Source: Planctomycetota bacterium (lineage in GTDB: Bacteria > Planctomycetota > Phycisphaerae > WQYP01). Taken from it: 5,346 nucleotides of DNA. The DNA is taken from assembly GCA_021828925.1 (NCBI GenBank), contig JAJZCT010000271.1, forward strand, positions 1 to 5,346. Direction: 5' to 3'. Under the pieces are notes generated by a model. That model made no database searches. It had not been told where the DNA came from and saw nothing but the letters and a program-made list of their open reading frames with translations. How positions within the stretch are numbered: the first letter of the stretch is position 1; every line of letters begins with the position of its first letter. This document shows positions 1-4,361 of this stretch, one piece after another. The position numbers and the translations under genes were made by a program.

Positions 1-1
1 G

Positions 2-517
2 ATTCAGCCATTCTTTGAAAATTTCGGCAAGCGTCTGGTAAAAACGCCCAAGCTTTATTTCGCCGATTCCGGCCTGGCGTGCCACCTTCTGGGTGTGCGG
101 GATCAGCAATCGCTGGAGCAATCTCCGTTTCTTGGGGGACTGTTTGAGGGCCTCGTGGCGTCGGAAATTGTCAAGCACCGTCTGAATCGCGGAGAAGACC
201 GCAGCTTATATTATTTCCGAGACCGACAGGGGTTGGAGGTGGATTTTGTCATCGACAACGGCAATCGCAACCTGAGTTTAATCGAAGCCAAAGCCACCCG
301 CACGCCCATGCCCGGCGACGCACGGTCTTTATCGCGCCTTGCCGGCGCAATACAAACCTACCGCTGCTCCTCTTTCGTAGTGTGCCTCGGCTCATCCAAA
401 GCCACCGCCGCATTGCCGCTGTCCCCCAACGTAAAGGCCATCACATGGAACAACCTGCACGCCTGTTTTGGTTCTGCGACGCCTGGTAACAGCAACGACA
501 ATGAGGCAGAAGTATGA
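2..517 (+). CDS. AAA+ ATPase with DUF4143 domain, C-terminal part (5' truncated)
   Basis: The frame is open from base 2 and ends at TGA 515-517, giving the last 171 residues of a protein that starts before the window. Its opening residues contain VKTPKLYFADSGLACHLLGV, the typical entry of the DUF4143 domain that follows the AAA+ core in a widespread family of roughly 380-430 residue ATPases. Further on, YYFRDRQGLEVDFVID and SLIEAKAT carry an acidic residue (about residue 81) and an E-x-K pair (about 95 and 97), laid out like the PD-(D/E)xK nuclease-like fold proposed for this domain. The Walker motifs would lie upstream and are not seen. The GTG at 95 is an internal codon, since homology starts before it. 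The cellular role of the family is poorly known; it is common as a stand-alone accessory gene in host chromosomes and is not a phage hallmark. The tail after about residue 160 (GSATPGNSNDNEAEV) looks unconserved. Confidence 0.87.
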   Translation: MQPFFENFGKRLVKTPKLYFADSGLACHLLGVRDQQSLEQSPFLGGLFEGLVASEIVKHRLNRGEDRSLYYFRDRQGLEVDFVIDNGNRNLSLIEAKATRTPMPGDARSLSRLAGAIQTYRCSSFVVCLGSSKATAALPLSPNVKAITWNNLHACFGSATPGNSNDNEAEV

Positions 518-561
518 AATAAGCCATTTTGCGAATGCGGCACCACACCTTGCCGCCGATT

Positions 562-576
562 CGTAAACGATTTACG
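562..576. repeat. Inverted repeat, 6-bp arms, 3-nt centre
   Basis: CGTAAA and TTTACG flank CGA, 45 bp after the stop of the DUF4143 gene. The stem is short and AT-rich and no T-run follows, so it is a poor intrinsic terminator. It could be a protein-binding half-site pair or chance. It lies just before the stronger palindrome at 591-606. Confidence 0.35.
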
Positions 577-590
577 GAAACGGCCCCTTC

Positions 591-606
591 TGCCAACCGG
601 TTGGCA
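591..606. repeat. Perfect 16-bp palindrome, candidate operator
   Basis: TGCCAACCGGTTGGCA reads identically on both strands over all 16 bases; the next base pair outward fails. It has no loop and no following T-run, so a dimeric DNA-binding protein site is more likely than a terminator. It is 40 bp upstream of the -35 hexamer proposed for the DUF1963 gene. No regulator is encoded in the window that would obviously bind it. Confidence 0.5.
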
Positions 607-646
607 CCGATCGGGAATGATGGCGCGCTATCGGGGCTATTTAATG

Positions 647-675
647 TTGAGGTTACCAGACCGCAGTGATAAAAT
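647..675 (+). promoter_or_regulatory. Putative sigma70-type promoter giving a leaderless DUF1963 mRNA
   Basis: TTGAGG at 647-652 and TAAAAT at 670-675 are separated by exactly 17 bp. The expected transcription start, about 7 bp past the -10 box, falls at or next to the ATG at 682. This fits the lack of any Shine-Dalgarno sequence before that ATG (the bases just upstream are TTCAAGC). The sequence shows only the hexamers and spacing; promoter activity and leaderless translation are inferred. Confidence 0.45.
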
Positions 676-681
676 TCAAGC

Positions 682-1563
682 ATGACGGAAAAGGAATTTG
701 GGCAGCTTTGTAATCAGCATGGGTTCGGCGGATTCGAATCGAGCCTCCGGCAATACCTGTTGCCGTGCATCGGTTTTTCTCTTCGTGCTAATGCTGCGCA
801 GCATGCGAAAAGCTCGCGGTTAGGCGGTGCCCCCGCCGTTCCAAGATCCTTCCAGTGGCCCCAATACAATAATCGGCCGCTCAATTTTCTCCTTCAGGTC
901 AATCTGGAGGAGGTAAGTAAACATGATTCGACGGGGGTTTTTCCTGCCAAGGGATTGTTAGCGTTCTTCTACGATTTGGAGGAGCAGCCTTGGGGATACG
1001 ATCCGAAAAACCTCTCATTTTTCAGGACGTACTATTTTCCTGACGGCGCCGAGCTTTTCGACGCAGCCGGCCCCGAGCAACGCTCGACCCAGCTGGCCCT
1101 GCCAGAGATGGGTATTGAATTTTGGCCCGCTGTTTCGCTTCCAAGGTTTGGGTCGAGGGCATGGCGGTCGCTTTCGAGACAGATCGAGAAGCCGGGGACC
1201 GATTTCGATTTTTCAGCATTTGAGCGGCTTTGCCAAGCAGTCTTCCGTGCGGCAGCCCCGACGGCGGAAGGGCCAAGCCACCGTCTGGGAGGACACTCAG
1301 ATAATATCCAGGATGACATGCAACTGGAGGCCCAATTGGTGACGAACGGCTTGTATTGCGGCGACGCCCAAGGCTATCATGACCCAAGACGGCCCGAACT
1401 GGAGAAAACGTGTGAGGATTGGCGGTTGCTCTTGCAACTTGACTCCGATGAATCCGCCAAGCTCATGTGGGGAGACGTCGGGATGCTTTATTTCTGGGTG
1501 CGGCACTCAGACGTGCTACGGAGCGACTTTTCGAGAACTTGGATGACGTTGCAATGCTATTGA
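682..1563 (+). CDS. DUF1963 (YwqG-like) family protein
   Basis: A complete 293-residue protein matching the DUF1963 pattern throughout. RLGGAPAVP (46-54) followed by F57 and W59-P60 is the family's N-terminal signature. NFLLQVNLEEV (about 68-78) and GLLAFFYD (91-98) are its central strands. The second half repeats the theme with HRLGGHSDNIQ (200-210), LVTNGLYCGDAQGY (219-232), DWRLLLQLDSD (246-256) and WGDVGMLYFWV (263-273), ending in FSRTWMTLQCY. Length and motif order are normal, and no signal peptide or membrane segment is seen, so it should be cytosolic. Biochemical function is unknown for the family. The ATG at 682 is chosen because it directly precedes the conserved region and sits at the predicted transcription start; there is no ribosome binding site. 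It lies alone between the DUF4143 gene and a phage-like module, so it could be a host gene or element cargo. Family assignment is secure, role is not. Confidence 0.92.
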   Translation: MTEKEFGQLCNQHGFGGFESSLRQYLLPCIGFSLRANAAQHAKSSRLGGAPAVPRSFQWPQYNNRPLNFLLQVNLEEVSKHDSTGVFPAKGLLAFFYDLEEQPWGYDPKNLSFFRTYYFPDGAELFDAAGPEQRSTQLALPEMGIEFWPAVSLPRFGSRAWRSLSRQIEKPGTDFDFSAFERLCQAVFRAAAPTAEGPSHRLGGHSDNIQDDMQLEAQLVTNGLYCGDAQGYHDPRRPELEKTCEDWRLLLQLDSDESAKLMWGDVGMLYFWVRHSDVLRSDFSRTWMTLQCY

Positions 1564-1946
1564 GCCATGCGACTGGAAAGCTATGGTGTGGGGGAATTGC
1601 TTTTCTATAGAAAGGTGTGGAAATATGCTACCCTCCCCTTGCGATTGACCGACATCATCGTTTCCAAACTTACACCACCGTCCCGGAAATTTCGCCCTGC
1701 TTTGCAGTTGGAGTTCACACAGATCCAATCGGGGATCGCGCTATATTTTGCGATCGTCCTGTCCGGAATCTGGAAAATCTGCGCAACCTGTCGATCACGT
1801 CGCGCCCATTTTTACCCAAGCCCCTTGAACCGCCGGTTCTGCGATTAGTAATGTAACGGTTGGTCCGTGATCAGTGATCCGTGGTCATTGAAAATATCTC
1901 CACCTTCATCTCCGTATCGCCGCATCACTGCGCCTAAAGCCGGCGC
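1564..1946. other. 383-bp stretch without a supportable gene
   Basis: Two overlapping plus-strand open frames (1567-1848, 93 codons; 1617-1856, 79 codons) and a reverse frame (1728-1516) cross this stretch. None has a recognisable motif or a ribosome binding site, and their composition is odd (many R, S, P, C). Short structures seen are a perfect 12-bp palindrome TTTCTATAGAAA at 1602-1613 and an inverted repeat GATCGC/GCGATC at 1734-1739 and 1750-1755. A GTGATC-type reiteration lies at 1862-1886. No clear intrinsic terminator follows the DUF1963 stop. The stretch marks the change from host-like genes to phage-type genes and may hold a decayed gene or an element boundary, but nothing proves either. 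Confidence 0.5.
1862..1886. repeat. Short degenerate reiteration (GTGATC / GTGATC / GTGGTC)
   Basis: The unit GTGATC occurs at 1867-1872 offset (CGTGATC, AGTGATC) and again as CGTGGTC, giving three near-copies of a 7-bp unit in 25 bp. The middle also forms GATCA-G-TGATC. Reiterations of this sort are familiar from intergenic DNA of some PVC-group genomes. It ends 60 bp before the ParB-like start. Function, if any, is unknown. Confidence 0.4.
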
Positions 1947-2498
1947 ATGATAAATGACATTTCACCGGCAACTCTGGTCCCGATTGATTCACTTACCCCT
2001 GATCCCGCCAATGTGCGGCGGCATCCGGATAATAATTTGGAGGCGATCAAGGCCAGCCTGAAACGTTTTGGCCAGCAGAAGCCCATTGTGGTGGATTCTG
2101 CTGATATCATCCGCGCCGGCAACGGCACCTGGGCTGCCGCCAAAGCTTTGGGTTGGCAGCGAATATGGGTTATTAAAACAGCGCTTACCGGCGGTGATGC
2201 GATCGCTTATGCCATCGCTGATAATCGCACCGCTGAACTGGCACAATGGGATTCGCCGGCCTTGGCGGACCAACTGGCCGCACTGGATTCGCATTTACAA
2301 CTCGCCGCCGGGTTTACGCCTGAAGAAATGGCGGCCCTGGCCGCGGACATCGACAAGGCACCTGTTGACGATGACAGCGAAATTCCCCTGCGGCACGTTT
2401 TTGAAGTGGCTGTGGAATGCCGGGATGAAGATGATCAACGGGATATTTATGACCGCCTCACCGAAGAAGGGCGAAAGTGCCGCGTGCTGACAATTTGA
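1947..2498 (+). CDS. ParB-like N-terminal domain protein (phage type)
   Basis: A 183-residue protein. Residues 10-50 (LVPIDSLTPDPANVRRHPDN, then LEAIKASLKRFGQQKPIVVD) are the start of a ParB/Srx-fold domain. IIRAGNGTWAAAKALGW (54-70) sits where chromosomal ParB has its GERRxRA nucleotide-binding box, and YAIADNRTAELAQWD (88-102) is the phage-type continuation. After a linker (LAAGFTPEEMAALAADIDKA) comes a separate 30-residue tail, HVFEVAVECRDEDDQRDIYD to RKCRVLTI. There is no ParB HTH or dimerisation domain and no fused methyltransferase, so centromere segregation is unlikely. A DNA- or nucleotide-binding adaptor role in packaging or modification is inferred from the neighbours. The ATG at 1947 is the only start that retains the whole domain; it has no clear Shine-Dalgarno sequence. 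Confidence 0.85.
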   Translation: MINDISPATLVPIDSLTPDPANVRRHPDNNLEAIKASLKRFGQQKPIVVDSADIIRAGNGTWAAAKALGWQRIWVIKTALTGGDAIAYAIADNRTAELAQWDSPALADQLAALDSHLQLAAGFTPEEMAALAADIDKAPVDDDSEIPLRHVFEVAVECRDEDDQRDIYDRLTEEGRKCRVLTI

Positions 2499-2499
2499 C

Positions 2500-2514
2500 C
2501 CTGCCGACGGCAGG
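2500..2514. repeat. Palindrome CCTGCCG-A-CGGCAGG just after the ParB-like stop
   Basis: Seven-base arms separated by one base, starting two bases after the TGA at 2496-2498. As RNA, closing a hairpin would cost one or two central pairs, and no T-run follows, so it is not a convincing intrinsic terminator. Its CTGCC/GGCAG arms resemble the core of the repeat at 2569-2632, so it may be a fragment of the same kind of element. Confidence 0.45.
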
Positions 2515-2568
2515 TGGCCTTAAACACCGGTCGGCCATGGAAGATATTTTGGTTGCAAGCACGGCACA

Positions 2569-2632
2569 TGTAACGCAGGCGTCCCGCCTGCCTTCGTTGT
2601 ACCGCTGGTGCAGGCAAGATGCCTGCGGTACG
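2569..2632. repeat. Interspersed palindromic element (GCAGGC/GCCTGC type)
   Basis: Nested inverted repeats make up this stretch. A first hairpin has GCAGGCG (2575-2581), loop TCC and CGCCTGC (2585-2591). A second has GCAGGCA (2610-2616), loop AGA and TGCCTGC (2620-2626), enclosed by GTACCGC (2599-2605) and GCGGTAC (2625-2631) as an alternative longer pairing. The outer ends GTAACGCAGGC and GCCTGCGGTAC also pair with one mismatch. One frame translates to ASRLP...RQDACGT, a peptide signature I recall from mis-annotated intergenic repeats of PVC bacteria. Such elements behave like REP sequences: they are non-autonomous and usually lie between genes. Structure is directly seen; family and lineage are from memory. 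Confidence 0.75.
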
Positions 2633-2735
2633 AGGGTTTCCGCCGCCTATATGTCCCATTGAGAGGCGACCGGAGCATAAACGAAGAGCTTGTCTGCGTA
2701 GCTGTCCCCCTTGATCTGCCGGCGATCATCTATTC

Positions 2736-2739
2736 GGAG
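2736..2739 (+). promoter_or_regulatory. Ribosome binding site of the ABC-GNAT gene
   Basis: GGAG is followed by an 8-base gap to the ATG at 2748. It is the best-spaced Shine-Dalgarno match in the window and supports this start. Confidence 0.65.
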
Positions 2740-2747
2740 TTCCCGTT

Positions 2748-3869
2748 ATGCGTATCGACACCACTGTCACTTGTGCCATTACAGAAAGCTTCCGGGTGCA
2801 GCAGGTCCGCGGCATGTTTGATCTGCCCGTGGCCGTGGGTTCTATGCAACGCTTTTCTGTGGATGTGCCGACCATACAGGACCCCTGGCAAATTGGTTTG
2901 ATCGTCGGCCCCAGCGGCAGCGGTAAGACCAGTATCGCCCGGCATGTTTATGGTGATGCGGCGCTGCTTAGTTCTTCGCCTTGGCCCGCCAACGCCGCCA
3001 TTATTGATGGCTTTGGCGATGCTGATATTCGCAGCATTACACAGATGCTTTCCGCGGTGGGCTTTAGTTCGCCGCCGGCGTGGTTGCGGCCTTATCATGT
3101 TTTAAGTAATGGGGAAAAATTCCGCGTGGATCTCGCCCGGCTGCTGCTGGCACCGGATAACAACCTTGCTGTTATGGATGAATTTACATCCGTGGTGGAC
3201 CGCACCGTAGCGCAGGTGGGTTCCGCGGCGGTGGCGCGGGCTATTCGGACGGGTGTGGTGAAGAAGCGTTTTGTGGCGGTGAGTTGTCATTATGATATTG
3301 CCCCGTGGTTATGCCCGGATTGGATTGTGGATATGGCCGATCAGACCCTGGCACGGGGGTGTCTTCGGCGACCGCAACTACGCATTGAAATCCGCCGGTG
3401 TGAACGCAACTTATGGCCAATGTTTGAACGCCATCATTATTTAAGCTCCAAGCTGCCGGGAGGTGATTATTACTGTGGCTTGCTTGATGGTCGCCCCATT
3501 GCGTTTGCCGGCATTACGCAAGTCGCTGGTTTCGTCGGCTACAAACGCTTTTCCCGCATTGTGGTACTGCCGGATTATCAGGGCATAGGGGTAGGCGGCA
3601 AATTCCGTGATGCCGTTGCGGAAATCGCCATCCGCCAGGCAGGCTGTAAACGTTTGAGCCTGATTACTTCCCATCCCGCCATGATCCGTTCCTGCCGGGC
3701 GGGTGGAAAATGGAAATTAAAGGCTGTCACCTATTCGGATGCAACCGCCGGCCTGAAACAACGCAGCTACGGATCTGAGCCTGCCCACGCCCGGCGGATT
3801 TGTTCGTTCCAATACATCAGCGTGAGAAGGCAGGAGTTAGGAGTCAGTGTATGTTCGTCGGCACATTGA
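2748..3869 (+). CDS. ABC-type ATPase fused to a GNAT/Mom-like acyltransferase domain (COG2401 type)
   Basis: A 373-residue two-domain protein. Residues about 1-205 are a soluble ABC ATPase: Walker A GPSGSGKT (54-61), a variant signature LSNGE (119-123) followed by KFRVDLARLLL, Walker B LAVMDE (140-145) with catalytic E145, and the H-loop histidine H181 in VSCHYDI. Residues about 212-325 are a GNAT-fold domain: HHYLSSKLPGG (229-239), GLLDGRPIAFAGI (244-256), the acyl-CoA loop region RIVVLPDYQGIGVGGKF (270-286; Q278-G279-x-G281-x-G283), and the subfamily motif TSHPAMIRS (307-315). There are no membrane segments, so it is not a transporter. Fusions like this occur in phages and prophages beside terminases. 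The phage Mu DNA-modifying enzyme Mom also has a GNAT fold, so DNA modification is a reasonable but unproven guess. The start has a good ribosome binding site. Residues after about 358 appear to be read-through into non-coding repeat sequence. Confidence 0.88.
   Translation: MRIDTTVTCAITESFRVQQVRGMFDLPVAVGSMQRFSVDVPTIQDPWQIGLIVGPSGSGKTSIARHVYGDAALLSSSPWPANAAIIDGFGDADIRSITQMLSAVGFSSPPAWLRPYHVLSNGEKFRVDLARLLLAPDNNLAVMDEFTSVVDRTVAQVGSAAVARAIRTGVVKKRFVAVSCHYDIAPWLCPDWIVDMADQTLARGCLRRPQLRIEIRRCERNLWPMFERHHYLSSKLPGGDYYCGLLDGRPIAFAGITQVAGFVGYKRFSRIVVLPDYQGIGVGGKFRDAVAEIAIRQAGCKRLSLITSHPAMIRSCRAGGKWKLKAVTYSDATAGLKQRSYGSEPAHARRICSFQYISVRRQELGVSVCSSAH
3832..3844. repeat. Tandem AGGAGT pair at 7-bp spacing
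   Basis: AGGAGT occurs at 3832-3837 and 3839-3844 within a purine-rich run. It codes for the last residues of the ABC-GNAT frame but resembles intergenic filler rather than a conserved domain. It is also a strong Shine-Dalgarno-like sequence in front of the ATG at 3851, which opens no recognisable gene. Confidence 0.4.
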
Positions 3870-3877
3870 ATGTGCCG
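3859..3877. repeat. 19-bp perfect inverted repeat spanning the ABC-GNAT stop codon
   Basis: CGGCACATT, a central G, and AATGTGCCG. As RNA it gives an 8-bp stem with the TGA stop codon (3867-3869) as the loop. The bases GGGCCTG follow, with no T-run, so it is a weak terminator candidate. It might limit ribosome run-on or mRNA decay between the fusion gene and the terminase pair, or be the tip of an inserted element. Confidence 0.6.
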
Positions 3878-3938
3878 GGGCCTGATAATGCTGGCGATGT
3901 CGCCCGTTTTTGTCCGATCTTTAACAGTGGATTGTACG

Positions 3939-4361
3939 ATGTCCAGAAAATCGCAAAAAGCGGATCCACCCACCAGCGTTCCTGTGCAGGACAGCGCGTT
4001 GCCCAGGCCGGGGGCCGGGCGGATGCCGCGGGGCGAGGAGTTTTTGCATGATGCGGACGCGGCGGAGCAGATTGTCTCCTTGGCGCATACCGGAGCCACC
4101 GATGGAGAAATTGCCGATCATCTGGAATTATCGGTTTCCGCATTGCGCGGCAAATTTGGCAAACAGTTAAAACGCGGTCGAGCATCCATGCATATCGGGC
4201 TGCGAAAAAAGCAGATTCAGGTGGCGACCCTGGAGGAAGGCGATGTCCGGCTGCTGCAATTTCTTGGCAAGCATTATTTAGGCCAGTCGGACGCAACCGG
4301 CGAAGCGGGAAATGCCGAGCCGGTAAAAACCTATCAGAATGTTCGCCTTGAGGACGTATGA
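3939..4361 (+). CDS. Small terminase subunit-like HTH protein
   Basis: A 140-residue protein. After a disordered, basic and proline-rich N-terminus (1-35), residues about 43-74 form a helix-turn-helix of the resolvase/small-terminase kind (QIVSLAHTGATDGEIADHLE, then LSVSALRGKFG). Residues 87-116 (GLRKKQIQVATLEEGD, then VRLLQFLGKHYLGQ) match the 'LRR.Q...A..G...ml.wLGKqyLGQ' segment common in small-terminase-type proteins of tailed phages. It would bind the packaging site and load the large subunit. Its stop overlaps the terL start (ATGA, 4358-4361), indicating translational coupling. The start is uncertain: the in-frame ATG at 3870, directly after the upstream stop, would add 23 residues of unlikely sequence, so 3939 is preferred although its ribosome binding site is weak. 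The function is assigned from the HTH, the LGKHYLGQ motif and position, not from strong identity. Confidence 0.78.
   Translation: MSRKSQKADPPTSVPVQDSALPRPGAGRMPRGEEFLHDADAAEQIVSLAHTGATDGEIADHLELSVSALRGKFGKQLKRGRASMHIGLRKKQIQVATLEEGDVRLLQFLGKHYLGQSDATGEAGNAEPVKTYQNVRLEDV
4350..4353 (+). promoter_or_regulatory. Ribosome binding site of the large terminase, inside the upstream gene
   Basis: GAGG with a 4-base gap to the ATG at 4358. The spacing is short, so translation is probably helped by coupling to the overlapping small-terminase gene. Confidence 0.45.

Larger units (their letters stand above)
2499..2747. other. 249-bp non-coding gap inside the packaging module
   Basis: It begins with a 15-bp odd palindrome directly after the ParB-like stop, carries the interspersed repeat at 2569-2632, and ends with the ribosome binding site of the next gene. 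Open frames across it (for example 2477-2662, 2608-2901 and the reverse 2729-2520) translate the repeat itself or run antisense and have no recognisable family. Packaging genes are usually tightly spaced, so the gap looks inserted. Confidence 0.6.

Noticed and set aside
1022..1387. 121-codon reverse-strand open frame within the DUF1963 gene
   Set aside because: It is antisense to a protein with family motifs along its whole length, and no family is recognised in the reverse product.
1888..1946. Promoter for the ParB-like gene from TTGAAA at 1888-1893
   Set aside because: No acceptable -10 hexamer lies 16-18 bp downstream, and nothing else in the spacer gives a paired set of boxes.
2068..2490. 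140-codon plus-strand open frame overlapping the ParB-like gene
   Set aside because: It is a shifted frame of the ParB-like coding sequence. Its tryptophan- and proline-rich product has no domain, while the other frame gives a full family match.
2569..2632. CRISPR-like repeats
   Set aside because: The similar GCAGGC/GCCTGC pieces are nested inverted arms within one 64-bp element; there are no regularly spaced direct repeats with unique spacers.
2477..2662. 61-codon open frame containing ASRLP...RQDACGT
   Set aside because: This peptide is the translation of the interspersed palindromic element, a well-known source of false gene calls; the DNA structure explains it.
3859..3877. Intrinsic terminator after the ABC-GNAT gene
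   Set aside because: The stem is good, but it is followed by GGGCCTG with no T-run, and the next two genes lack an obvious promoter of their own, so transcription probably continues.
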